Source: Dastarcus helophoroides | Taxonomy: Eukaryota; Arthropoda; Insecta; Coleoptera; Bothrideridae | Direction of reading: 5' to 3' | DNA length: 64,000 bases | Assembly: GCA_028583605.1 (NCBI GenBank) | Contig: CM053332.1 | Location: 16,155,267 to 16,219,266, forward strand | In this document: in pieces, positions 23,491-35,438 of the stretch | Numbering within the stretch: the stretch's first letter is position 1 | Layout: each line of letters starts with the position of its first letter | Translations under genes and position numbers: made by a program | The notes under the pieces: model-generated | What the model saw: only the letters and a program-made list of their open reading frames with translations | Databases searched by the model: none | What the model was told of the DNA's origin: nothing

Positions 23491-26400
23491 GAAACGAACA
23501 AAACAAAAATTTCCGAAATGGAAGTCGTAGCCTATAGGACCATCCTTGGTCTCCTAATCCTGGTTGGGATGTTTGGATCGTAATTCACTGCCTGTCAAAC
23601 TAGCTTGTTGGGATGCGTTTCCGCTCTCACCATCGCCCTGGAATTAGTTTCCCTAAGAAAATCTCTTACCAGTGGCAGTTCAGTGTCCCTATGAAGTTGA
23701 TTGTTTCTCACAAACCATGGAACGTCCATGGCTTATCTTAGAAAGACGTTTTGGAACACCTGGAGTTACTTCATCTGATTATTCGTCGCCTGTGACCAAG
23801 CTACAGATGCGTAGGTCATCTCTGGTCTTATGATTGATTTGTATAGTACCACTTTAAGTCCAATGGACAGGTTACTATTTCTACCAATCATCTCTTGCAG
23901 CAGTCCCTTCAGTGTTTTGGCTTTGGACAATGCATAATCGATGTGTGCCTAAAATGTAAGTCTTTTATCCAGAATTACACCTAGATACTTTGCCTGAAGT
24001 CTCCAGTCGAGGTTTTGCCAAGAACATTAACATGACCATATGGTTGGAGTCTTCTTTGGGTGAAGAAGACTGCTTAGGTCTTGTCTGCCTTGACTTGGAT
24101 TCTTCATTGACCAAAGTAATCTAGTAGACTATCTATTGCCTCCTGAAGTCGCCTGATGACCAACTCTGGACTGAAAGAATACGCCACCAAAGCATAAGTT
24201 GCCAATAAGGTGTCGTTGATTGTTAGATTGGTACTCGGAATGTCCACTGTGAACAGAGTCAAAGCCTTGAGGCACCCCATACTGTAGCCTATACTGGTTT
24301 GATAGTTCCTGTCCCACTTTTTCTCTAAATGAGCGCTGGTCCAAGAACGAGCTTACCATTTGAACCATTGTTAAAGGTATTCCAAACTGGTGGATCTTAT
24401 AGACTAGTCCTCGGTGCCAAACTGTGTCAAATGCCTTGGAGATATCGAAGAAAATAGCTCCAACTACCTGATTCCAGTTTATGCGTTAAGTGATTGTTTC
24501 AACCACTCTCAGCAGCTGGTCTGACATAGAGTGCATAGGTTGGAACCCAAATTGTTCCTTAGAAATGATGTTGCGATCGCTGATGATATTCTGCAGACGC
24601 TTCCTCAAAATTCCTTCCGCCACCTTACCCAAGTTGGATAAAAGACTGATTGACCTGTAATTTTGGGAAAATTTCCCATCATTACCTGGCTTAGGAATAA
24701 AGATAACGTTTGCAGTCTTCCACCTTGCGGGAAAATACCGGTACTTAAACATGGAATTGACCATTGCTCTAAAGTATTTGACAACTTGCTCCGGAAAAGA
24801 CTTCAGAGCTTGGTTTGGAATTCCGCCTGGACCTGGAGACTTTTTGACGTTTAGCTTGCGCAGAAGGCTTTGGATTTCCTCCTCGTTAGTCGGTTGGATG
24901 ATGTCGTCTTCTTCTGGCACTTCCTCCTGAAGAACTTGAACCTCTTCTTCCACCTCCCCTACGAAGTCTAAGTCCACTTCTTCAAGTGTGGCCTGACAGT
25001 GTCGTTCAAAGGTCTCAGCGAAACCTGCGGCCTTATCCTAATCTGAGTAAGCCATTTCCTGAGCTCCGTGTATCGGTGTGATAGGTTTCCTATCTCCTCT
25101 TAGAGCTTTGGCTGTGTGCCAGAGATCTGATGGAGTTTCGAGCTTGCAACTTCTTAGGTGTTCCTGAAATTTAGACATTTTGTGCTCTCGGAGCTCATAC
25201 CTGAGCTCGTGGATGAACCTGTTAACTTTCGCCTTATCTGCTTCCAGACTGGTCTATCTTGCTCTCTTTCTGGCACGATTTTCCTTCTAACCAGCTCCAC
25301 CAAGTGATTTGGCAGTGGTTCCCTTCCTTCTATACGCCGGAGAGTTTTGGTCGCTGCCAGAATTGAATCTGTTATGGTGATTTCCAGTCTTTTTACCGCT
25401 GCTGAGTCATCGTTTGTGTTGATCTCTCCAGGCTCTTCCAAGTTTGCTGCCAGACACTCCCTGAACTGTGTCCAGTTTGTTTTCTTGCAAGTCTCCGGAG
25501 GCTTGGGTCCACGATCATCTCCGATGGTCATTATCACTGGGTTGTGGTCCGAGCTGAGCTCACTTACTGATGTTAACTCAACAGTGTATTGAACACCCTT
25601 CATCAGAGCAACGTCCAGGACATCTGGTATTTCTGTGGCGAGATGACGATGGGTTGGTTTTTCTGGAGCCATTACGTCGATTTTGTTCTGTGTTATGAAC
25701 CTTTAAAGTATCTTCCCGTTTTTGTTGTTGGCTCTGCTGCCCCACTCGACGTTTTTGGCATTAAGGTTTCTGGTTACAATAACATTGTTATTGTTTATTT
25801 TAAAGATGCGTGCCAAATCTGTCTCTGTGAATGCGTTGGTTCTGGAGTAACAAGACACCAGCGTCAGAGGTCCTTGCGCCATTTGAATTGCTACTCCAAT
25901 TCCTTCCAACTTTCCCAACTCCGGAGTGCCTGCAGCAGAATGAGTTAGCTTTCTACTTACATAGACAGTCGTGCCTCCTCCTGGGTCAGTTGATCTGTCT
26001 CTGCGGTGAAGAACATATCCTCGGATTTTAAAATCCTTAGATCTGAACGTCATCTTGGTTTCGTTCAGCATCAGTACGTCCAGGTCGTTTTCCTTTGCGA
26101 AAACTTCGAGTTCGTTCCTATTGCCTTGGAGTCCGTTGCAGTTCTAGTAAACTGCCTTGATGTGCTGGCGACGAGCAGGGTTTCCTTCGCTAACTCTCCT
26201 TTCTTGGCGTCTCTCCATTAGTGTTTCAGAGAGATTATCTTGGGAAGCATCATGGCCTCTTGGCCGTCTCCGGCTTCGGAGACGGCCCTAATCAAGTCCA
26301 ATACGACTTGATTCGTCGTTTCCAAAGTCTTCTTTGAAACTTCTTTGCGCCACCTGCAACTATTGAGGCATAAGTGTTTCCACTTACCTTCGTGTTGGTC

Positions 26401-26640
26401 CGACCGGTTTCGGTGCAGTCTTTGGAGGATTGCCTGTTGCCTGTGCTATCGGTTTGGCTTTCGAAGTTGGTGTCTTCTCCTAAGTGGCATTTTGCTTCCT
26501 CGGCGCTGGAAAAACAGGGCATCAACTGTAGCTCGCCACATGGTCGCCTTTGCAGTTAGAGCACTTTGCTGGTTTTTCCCTCGGCCGCTTACAATAGGAA
26601 GCCAAAGAATCTTGCTCTCCTAATATAGTTTTAATAAACC
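23490..26640 (-). pseudogene. Jockey-like non-LTR retrotransposon, inactivated
   Basis: Reading right to left on the minus strand there is a gag-type CCHC knuckle (CSNCKGDHVASYS, a stop, then CP; near 26530-26590). An apurinic-like endonuclease follows (25703-26071 and 25154-25672, with LNETKMTFRSKDF and ELSSDHNPVIM). The reverse transcriptase comes next (24486-24977: KSPGPGGIPNQAL, WKTANVIFIPKPG and YRSISLLSNLGK; then FFDISKAFDTVWHRGL near 24440). The C-terminal end, with PWFVRNNQLHRD, lies near 23700. Several frameshifts and stops break it. One shift just after GVPQG removes the following residues. The catalytic YADD is replaced by YALV at about 24185. Order and motifs fit the Jockey clade. 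The element ends are approximate. Confidence 0.8.
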
Positions 26641-28860
26641 AATCCTACAATTGCGCTGATCCTGATTGATGAACATTCAAAACTTTTTCTAAGCGCGTCC
26701 TTTACAGCTTGGGTCATTTCTAATTTCTAACAATCACTCGGAAAGTATTCATTGATGACTAGTTCAAATCTTGGTGCATTGGCAGCTCAATTTTACTATT
26801 TCGCTGCAGATACATTGATCAAAAAAGATTCCTTTTAACCCCTCGTAAAATTACCACTCATTTTCATTGCCTACGTTTCCAAATTTATCTTTATTTTGAT
26901 CCCAAGATACACACAGTAATGCTTTTTTAGTAAGCATTTGAACTTCGCACAACTTTTTGAAGGATTCCCTTCTAGAATATTCTAGAGTTTTTTTGAAATT
27001 TATCTTAGTTTTATTTATTTTTTAAGTGGTGGCCTCTTTTGCAATACTTCATATTTTACATTATCAAATATTTAAGTATTTTCGAAATTTCAACTTTTTT
27101 TTCATTTGAATATTGAAATTTGAACTTTACTTTGTAGAAATGTTGTACCTTCAATAAACCAGTAGAAAAAAGGTTTCCATTTTTTAAAAATTCTCACCTG
27201 AAATTTGCACTTTGCAGAGTTTTTTATGAAAAACCAAATACAGAAGATTTTGACTTTTCATCATGAAAAATTCAACTCAAAATTCTTGAAATTAGACGTT
27301 AAAACTGATTTTTTTTTATAAATTCCAATTTATTGCAAAACTTTCAATGCAAACTTGAACTTGGAAATTCGAAAACTCAAGAACTAATTTCTAAATTTCT
27401 TATTAAAATTTTAATTTTCATATCCAAATTTTAAATTTTTCATAAAATACTAGCGTTGCTTGTGATCGAAAATTGACCAATCGTTATATTTTGAACAAAT
27501 CGCATAAAACAAATTCGAGACTTATCTAAACTTAGTTTTTGAAGTTGGCATTTAAAAAAAAAGTATTTTTTAAGTTGAAACTGAAGTTAAAAAAATATTG
27601 AAATTTAGAAAAATTTTTGGGTTTAAAATCCAAACAAGAATTTTGAAAAAAGAGCACAAAGCTATATTCTGGCTTCAATTGAGAAATTACAATGCCTAAG
27701 TCGAAATTGGAAGGAACATTTTATTAAACATTTTGAAGTGTCTTTTGAAAATTTCGACATTTCCGGAATTTGCCTTTAAACTAAATATTTCAAAGAAGTG
27801 TTTTGTAGAATTTAAAAATTTTTTTGAGCTTTAATCCCTGCCTTTCGACTTTAGTCTAGAAATTTTAACTTATAAATATGAAAATTCAGCTTTAAATTTT
27901 AAGAACATTTTTTTATTTATAATTTTTCTTCAATGTTTTATTTGGCATTTTCCCATTCATCCCAAATTTTTGATTATTGTAAAGTTGTAATTTCAAGAAA
28001 ATAGTTGTAAAATTCAAATTTGCGTTTGTTATTTTGAGAAAAAGTCAAGATTTGTAAAAATTATTTTTACAATCTTGCAATTATGACTTTTTCAAAAAAA
28101 TTTGTTTCATAACGGAAGTTTTTAACTTCGAAAATTGAAATAAAAAATAAAAAGATTCTAAGAAGGTCAACACTTCGAACAAAAAAATCGAAAATTCGAA
28201 GCAGTTCTATTTCCTCAAAGTTTAAGAAAAAGATGAGAAATTTTTTTAAACTTGTTTCGATTTTTTCGGTTTCAGAAGTTTCAAGAAATAAGAAATAAAG
28301 GAAAGTTTTAAATTGTTTCCTAAGATTTTAATTTTTGTCGTTAAACGTGGACGTTATTCTCAACATTTCGTTTTTAATTGCGACATTAAAAAACATTAAG
28401 AAACCCCTACATTTAAAACTCGGAAAACATCCAAATTTCTAGAAAAAATCCGAAATATTTCTAATAATAATTACTCTTTTTTTTTGGAATTTTGTCTCTT
28501 TTTTTGTGAAATCTTAGATTTTAATATCTTAATTTAAAGTCGAAATTTTCATCCGTTTCTTAAAACTTCGATAAATATTTGAAGTTTGGAAAAAAATGTC
28601 TTAAATTTTTGAGTGTGTGCAGAAAGTATAGACTATAAACCCAACATTTCGAGAAGCAACTTTCAACATATCCAAAAAAATGTTCCTCTATATTTCGATT
28701 TAAACATTGGAAGTGCCAAATTAAAGCCAACATTTCAAGTGTGAAATTTAAATTTTTAGAAGTTAAAAAAGAAAAAGAAATTAGTAAAAAGAAAGAATAT
28801 GCATTGTTAACCTGCAAAAATTTGGATAAATTCGTGTAGAGACACATTGATAAACGATGT
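26641..28860. repeat. AT-rich degenerate intronic sequence
   Basis: Low-complexity DNA with mixed GAAATTTT and AAAATTTC units, less regular than the other arrays and without clear higher-order copies. No element ends or coding signal. Confidence 0.55.
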
Positions 28861-29646
28861 CAGCTCTCGACATAACTTCAAATATAGCCTTGTGTATTAT
28901 TAATTGTATAAAAATTCGTCAATGCCCATTTTTACCATCTTAAAGACTGAATTTTGAAAAATCCTCTCTTAGTGCTCACCTACGTATTGCAGGGAACACC
29001 TATATAAAATTCCATGCTACTAGACCTACCCGTTTACGCTGTGCATTGTCTGTCAATCGGTGCTTAGAAATTTATTAAATGGATTTTCATATTTCAAAAT
29101 TGAAAATTTCAAGTTTAAACTCGATATTTTGAGAAGAAGTCCAATTTCTATAACAACTGTCAACATCTTCGACTTTTATCATAAAACTTCGAGGAAAAGA
29201 TATGTTCAAAGTCGAGGTGTTAAGAAAAAGGTCAAAATTGCTAGAAAAAATGTCAATTAGGTGTTCTGGAATGAAACAGTCATAGCACGCACCCTCGACG
29301 CGACGTGCGTTTGGGTATATTAAACTTAACAAATACCGTCAATTGAATGTTCTACAATGAAACAGTCGAACGTGCTACTGGTGGAAATATTTACACCAAC
29401 AACCATTTTCGGCCTTCCTGGGCCTCATCGCTGTAAACATTCCCAACTTATAGCCATTAGTCAATCATATGGTTACTCAAAAGACGTGAATTCCACTGAG
29501 TGTCTTATAACTGTCTTTCAACTGTATCACACGAGGTTGTTGATTCTAAATTTAATTGATTCTCTAGCTGTAGTTCAAAACGAGCATAATGTCAATGTTA
29601 ATATTTCAGATAATTCTCAAATTAGTTATTATTTATTTTTTTACAG
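28861..29646 (+). other. 3' part of third Elk intron with a short duplication
   Basis: A 38-base segment starting GTCAATT (29252-29289) is repeated with changes at 29338-29376, offset 86 bases, each containing AATGAAACAGTC. The acceptor of the next exon follows a long T-rich tract ending TTTTTTTACAG at 29646. Otherwise I see nothing I can name. Confidence 0.5.
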
Positions 29647-29875
29647 AATTTGTTGAGCTCAACTCCCGCCCCTCTTCCAGAGTACAAGACTGCAGCAGCG
29701 AAAAAAAGTAGATTTATAATATCACATTACGGGATGTTCAAAGGTGCTTGGGACTGGTTAATTCTAATCGCTACATTTTACGTAGCCGTCGTTGTGCCAT
29801 ATAACGCTAGTTTTATTACGACAGAAAGGCCTTCGGTAATTATGGACGTTCTAGTTGAGGGTCTGTTTTTTATAG
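29647..29875 (+). CDS. Elk: Elk potassium channel, S1 and start of S2
   Basis: A 229-base exon with acceptor TTTTTACAG and donor GTAAG (29876). It enters in phase 0 and leaves in phase 1. The peptide starts NLLSSTPAPLPEYKTAAAKK and SRFIISHYGMFKGAWDW, the pre-S1 segment conserved in EAG-type channels. Next comes the S1 helix (LILIATFYVAVVVPYNASF), the S1-S2 loop (ITTERPSVIMD), and the first turns of S2 (VLVEGLFFI). The split codon G|AT completes Asp in the FID motif of S2, an acidic residue of the voltage sensor. In the membrane this exon forms the outer voltage-sensor segment. No damage is visible. Translation could open at the TTG at 29650, but the exon truly begins at AAT 29647, joined to ...KLNN. 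Confidence 0.96.
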
Positions 29876-30175
29876 GTAAGTTTCATTTGCAATTTTAATT
29901 TATGTTAAACTGTTTATGCTTCCCGATTGCGATTCTATGCAAAAGAGCGGTCTAGATAAAAGCCAGACACTAAAAAAGCGGTTAATAAGGACGACATGTT
30001 TATTACAGTCTATCCGGATTAGAGTCCTTTGACGAGGATTTTCCAGAGTATTTATCATAGAGATCATAACTGCTATAATTGCTAAGCATTGTTTTTTCCT
30101 TTATAAACATATCTACTACTTAACTACAAATGTATTGACGAAAAGAGAAAGCATTAATTCCAAAGGGGTATTTGG
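29876..30175. other. Start of the 26.3-kb fourth Elk intron
   Basis: Unremarkable intronic DNA after the donor at 29876. Nothing recognised. Confidence 0.6.
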
Positions 30176-30202
30176 TGGAACGGACTGGTCCTTGGTTATC
30201 TT
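30174..30202 (+). repeat. Dispersed ~30-bp repeat, copy B
   Basis: GGTGGAACGGACTGGTCCTT plus TTATCTT, shared with 8609-8637 and, inverted, with 49760-49789. It abuts the left arm of the palindrome at 30204. Confidence 0.55.
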
Positions 30203-30203
30203 C

Positions 30204-30291
30204 AAAAATTGAAATACAGAACTTGTCCCCTGAAACCAGGAAAGATTAATCTTTCTTGGTTTCAGGGGACAAGTTCTGCATTTCAATTTTT
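30204..30291. repeat. Near-perfect 88-bp palindrome
   Basis: Two 44-base arms meet with no spacer at 30247/30248 (centre AAAGATTAATCTTT) and differ at only two positions. In RNA it would form a 44-bp hairpin; in DNA a cruciform. Neither arm has a copy elsewhere in the window. Such spacer-less palindromes are unstable, so this one is probably young. Confidence 0.9.
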
Positions 30292-30644
30292 CGAGAGGGG
30301 TAGTCTTTTCCATTTCAAAATTTCAACTTGACACTGAAAATTTTCACATTATCTAAACTGTTTTCTTTCATCTTCAATATTTTAGTTTTAGTTGAAATGT
30401 GAACATTTTTCCCAAAATATGTTTGAGTGTAATTTTTGGGACAAGTTCGAATTTAATCTAGAAACGATATTTTTCTCTAAATTTAAAATTTACGCTCCAA
30501 TTTTTTTTCCTGTAATTTTTGGGCTTGAGTTCGAAGTTTTTATAAATTCCGAATTTGGTTTTTCGAAATTTTTTCCTTTTGTCGCAAAGTTTACACTTTC
30601 GGTTTTTAATTTTAAATTAAAAAAATAAAACAAATTCATTCATG

Positions 30645-30852
30645 TTTATTAGTTTTCTTTAACATTTCTGCGTCCCAGTTTGGGAATATTTCAATTTTTG
30701 GTAATAAAAGTCGACAATATTTTGAAACATTTTTTGAAATATGAGTAAGTGATATAATTTTTTTTTAAAAGCCACCCCATGACAGTTAAATAAAATTAAT
30801 ACATATATTGTTTCCGACCAATAAAAGTCTACCGTGAAGAATAACTTCATTT
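30645..30852 (+). repeat. Dispersed repeat, uninterrupted copy
   Basis: Aligns with the two separated blocks at 14540-14670 and 15060-15125 (CGTCCCAGTTTGG near the left, CCGACCAATAAAAGTC near the right). It ends just before the target duplication of the hAT-like element at 30861. Confidence 0.5.
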
Positions 30853-30860
30853 GTATAGTC

Positions 30861-33800
30861 CAGGGGTCGGCAAACCGCGACTCGCGAGCCGTATGCGGCC
30901 CTTTTATAAGACAATTGCTGCTCTTTAAATTTCCCTAAAAAAATAAATAATTAAAAACTAGAGTGGGTAGACACGCAGCAAATAGTTTTCTAGAAATTTT
31001 TACATTTTGCTTAAATTTTGACAAAAAAGTTATGATTTCAAGAAGTATTTTCCGAAATTTTTGATTGATTTCAATTAACATTTTGTAAAAACACATGACA
31101 TTTGAAATTTCTAGAAAAACACCAATTTGGGAAGTCGAAATTTCTAATATTTTTGTCATGAATTTTACTTTTTTATTTGTAAATTTTCTACAGCCTTGTA
31201 ATTTCGTGAAAAAAAGTTAAATTACTTTTGTAAGAAAAAAATCTAAATTTACAGAAACAGCAAATATCAAAGTTTGAAACAAAAGGTGAAATTTGTAGAA
31301 AAGGCCGAATTTTGAGAAAAGTGAAGCGATTTCGAAAAAATTAACAAAAAAAAATCGACTTCGAAAAAATTGAGAAAAAGCAATCGACTTCGAACAAATT
31401 GAGAAAAAGAAATCGACCTAGAAAAAATTGAGAAGAAGAAAAAGATTTCGAAAAAAATAAATTTATCAAAAAAAAAGGTCGAATTTCGACTACTCATTGA
31501 AACCCAAAACAAATTGAAAACCTGAAATTTTTAAACAAATTTGAATTTTTTAAATAACTGTCATATCAAAACGAGAAATTGTAAAAATACACTGGACGCT
31601 TTGTCGAACTTTAAAAAAGTCAAAATCTTTCAGAAGAGAAGAATAAAGTCAAATTTAAAAAAAAATTTCAATAAAAAAGTCAAAATTTTAAGATTAGCTC
31701 GAAATTTCGACAAAAAATTTATAATTTTCCAGAGATTTAAATGTTGAAAAAAAATTTGAAATTTCTAGAACCAGACGATTCAAAAAAATCCAAATATTCT
31801 GATAAATTCGAATTCTAAGAAAATGGGCAAAAAACAATTTCCAAAGAAAAGAGAATGTCTATAAAACTTCCAGTTTCGAGAAAAGTATTGAATTTTAAAA
31901 GAAGGTAAAAATTTCCCAGAGAAAGTCAAATTTTAAGAAAAAAATCAACTTTTGAGATTTAAAAATAGATGAACTTCGTACGAAATAAAAGTTGCAATTT
32001 CCAGAAGAAGCTCAATTTTGAGAAAAAGAAATTTTGAAAGAAATGAATTCGTCAAAAGTTCTCAAAAAACGCAAAATTTTTGAAAAGACTAATTTTGACA
32101 ATAGATTGAAATTCACAAAACAAATTTAAAAACCTGACATGTTTAGACAAATTTAAATTTTGTGAAAAATTGTAAAATTTTGGAAAGAGAAATTGTAATA
32201 AATTAAAAGTTTAAAAAAATTGTCGAACTTTTTCAGAAGTCGAAGTTTTTCAGAGAAGAAGAAAATAAAAATTTGCAATGTTGCAGAGAAACTTAAATTT
32301 TCAGAATAAATTAAAATTTCGAGAACCAGACGAATTAAAAAAAACTCGAAATTTTCAGATAAATCGAATTTTGAGAAAATTGGTAAAACAGTTTCGAAAG
32401 AAAAGAAAATGTCGATGAAACTTCCAGTTTCGAGAAAAGTATTGAATTTTAAAAGAAGGTAAAAATTTCCCAGAGAAAGTCAAATTTTAAGAAAAAAATC
32501 AACTTTTGAGATTTAAAAATAGATAAATTTCGTACGAAATAAAAGTTGCAATTTCCAGAAGAAGCTCAATTTTGAAAAAAAGACATTTCGAAAAAAAATG
32601 AATTCGTCAAAAGTTCTCAAAAAATGCAAAATTTTTGAAAAGACTAATTTTGACAATAGATTGAAATTCACAAAACATATTTAAAAACCTGACATGTTTA
32701 GACCAATTTAAATTTTGTGAAAAATTGTAAAATTTTGGAAAGAGAAATTGTAATAAATTAAAAGTTTAAAAAAATTTTCGAACTTTTTCAGAAGTCGAGA
32801 GAAGAAGAAAATAAAAAATTTGCAATGTTGCAAAGAAAGTTAAATTTTTATAATAAATTAAAATTTCGAGAACAAGCCGAATTAAAAAAAAACTCCAAAT
32901 TTTCAGATAAATCGAATTTTGAGATGATTGTTAAAACAATTTCGAAAGAAAAAAAATTCGATAAAACTTTCAGTTTCGAGTAAAGTATTGAATTTTAAAA
33001 GGTCAAAATTTCCCAGAGAAAGTCAAATTTTAAGAAACAAAATTAAGAGATTTGAAAATAGATGAAGTTAGTTCGAAATAAAAGTTGAAATTTCCAAAAA
33101 ATACCAAATTTTGAAAAAAGAGATTTAGAAAAAAATTAATTTGTCAAAATTCTCAGAAAAGATAAAATTAAAAAAAACGTTGAATTTCGATAATGGATTG
33201 AAACCTAAAACGAATCTAAAATCTAAAATTTTTAAACAAATTTAATTTTCTGAAAAATTGTAAAATTTCGAAAAGAGCAATTGTAAAAAAATTTAAAGCT
33301 TAGGAAAAAACGTCGAACTTTAAAAAAGCCGAAAAAATTTGCATTTTTCCAGAGAAAGTTAAATTTTGAGAATAAATTTGAAATTTCGAAAACAAGACGA
33401 ATTAAAAAACTTCCAAAGGTTGACCTAAATTTGAAAATTGATAGAATTGGTAAAATAATTTCAAAAGAAAAGACAATATTGATACAACTTTTACTTTCGA
33501 GAAAAATGTTGAACTATAGAGAAAGGTCAAATTTTAAGAAAAAAAATCAAACTTTAAGATTCAGTCAAACATTTTGAAAATTCACGAATTCGTCCAAAAA
33601 ACCGCAGCTTGCAGAAGCAATAAAAAGTCGAATTTTAAAAGTCGAAATTTCAAAAGAAAAATCGAATTTTGCAAACCAAGTACCATATGTGTAGAAAAAA
33701 CATAAAAGTTTAAATGTTTTATAAAAGTCAATATTTCGGCAAAATGGCTAAATTTGGAAAAAGGACGAATCTTAAAAAGAATATAAAAATTTCGAGAAAA

Positions 33801-34641
33801 GTGTTGGAAGTGTTGCAGGTCAAAATTTGCCAGAAAAAGTCAAATTTTGAGATTAAGTCAAACATTTTGAAAATATATAGATAAATTTCCTGAAAAAAAT
33901 CGCAGTTTACAAAAACAATAAAATATCGAATTTAAATAGTCGAAATTTCAAAAAAAAAAACCGAATTTTGCGTAACAAGTCCAAATTTGTAGAAAATAAA
34001 TAAACGTTTAAATGTTTAGTAAAAGTCAATTTTGGGGAAAATGCCGAAATTAGGTGAAAGAGCGAATTTTAAAAAGAATGTAGAGAGTTCTAGAAAAAAG
34101 CCACAATTTAAAGCGCAGTCGAAAAAATTTAATTTTGGAAAAGGTGAATTTGAGAATACATCTAAATTTCGAAAATAGAAAATTTTGAAAAAAAGGTCGA
34201 AATCTTTAAAAACTACTCTACTTAACATCTCCAATTACTTTTTTTAATTAAAAAATCGACAAAAGATGAATTTTTGAGAAAGAAGTCGAATCTTCCGATA
34301 AGTCGAATTGGAAAAAAATAAACATTTTCACAAATTATCGGGTTTTCAGAAGAAAGTAAGATTTGGGGTAAAAATCTAATTTTAGGAACAGAATAGATAT
34401 TAGAAAAGAAAATTAATATGGAGAAAAGTTAAAAAAGTCGAAATTGCGAAAAAAAGGCTAATTTTGAAGTAACAGTGTAATTTTGAGAAATAAGAGGTCT
34501 TTTGGGCTGATGTATTTATCTGATTTAATTTTGAAATAAAATGTAAAAATCAGAAATAAAAATTTGTGGCTCTTTGAAATTCATGAAATCATTTTTTTTA
34601 TTGCGGCTGGCTCTTTCGGTTTAAAAGTTTGCCGACCCATG
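30861..34641. mobile_element. 3.8-kb non-autonomous hAT-like element filled with tandem repeats
   Basis: The left end CAGGGGTCGGCAAAC matches the reverse complement of the right end, CATGGGTCGGCAAAC. This is a well-known hAT-type terminus. An exact 8-bp duplication GTATAGTC flanks it at 30853-30860 and 34642-34649. The 3.6-kb interior has no coding capacity and is almost wholly degenerate GAAATTTT-type units in the same orientation as the 8-12 kb and 17-21 kb arrays. The element ends are the best proof that these arrays can be carried inside a transposon. Confidence 0.8.
31880..33060 (+). repeat. Three ~550-bp tandem units inside the hAT-like element
   Basis: The marker ATTGAATTTTAAAAG followed by CCCAGAGAAAGTCAAATTTT recurs near 31885, 32445 and 32985, i.e. 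periods of about 557 and 545 bases. The first two units are nearly identical over several hundred bases and the third is more worn. Weaker traces continue to about 33850. Confidence 0.75.
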
Positions 34642-34649
34642 GTATAGTC

Positions 34650-35297
34650 AATAGATGGCCCTCGCTAGATATTGTAACATTTTTGGACTTTTATGTTACT
34701 TTATATTGCCTTAGACACTCGAATTGTAACAGCTAACGTGCAGTATTCCCTTTAATTTTATTTTACTTGAACATCCTTTTATTTATAGGCCAGTGGAATC
34801 AACTCCCACATCAATTTCTTTTCAAGTACAAATGGAACTTACGTAATTACACAATAAAACTGGAAATTTTATCTACAACTAACATTTCTTTTAAATTGCC
34901 TGACCTTTAACATCCCATTAAACAGCAATAACAAAATTGCACAAACTTTCCTCCATTCTTTTATTATTTTATCACGAGTGCGGAAAGCAAATGTCCAGAA
35001 GTGGGCAGTAAATGGTGGTTGTTTGAATTCACAATGGCTTTGCATACGATAAAAGAGCCATTAAGTACTTATACTCGAAATAGGGCAATGCGTTTTCAAT
35101 TTTCGTTTTATTTGAGCCGTATTCCCTGACGCTTTTTTGTTTGGTTGGGGCATATTACCGCTTAGCCTTGTCTAATGTTTAATGAAATAAACTATTTGTA
35201 TATAAGAAAGAGCTCTATCAAATGAAATTGGTCAGAATTTAATGAAGTAAATCATTCAGTTGTTCAACTTCCATGAAGAAAGCAATCGCTTATCACA
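34650..35297. other. Elk intron, unassigned
   Basis: Fairly balanced, non-repetitive intron between the hAT-like element and the tetranucleotide repeat. No exon or element recognised. Confidence 0.55.
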
Positions 35298-35319
35298 TTT
35301 TATTTATTTATTTATGTAT

Positions 35320-35390
<71 letters not shown>

Positions 35391-35403
35391 CTTATTTATT
35401 TAT
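35298..35403 (+). repeat. TTTA tetranucleotide microsatellite
   Basis: About 26 copies of TTTA with rare G or C interruptions (TATG, TTAC). Confidence 0.95.
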
Positions 35404-35438
35404 GTATTTTTTGGAGTCAAGTAGGATCCACTCTCATG

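Noticed and set aside
30204..30291. Palindrome as a rho-independent terminator or microRNA gene
   Set aside because: Terminators of that type are bacterial. The perfect spacer-less arms lack the loop and bulges of a normal microRNA precursor.
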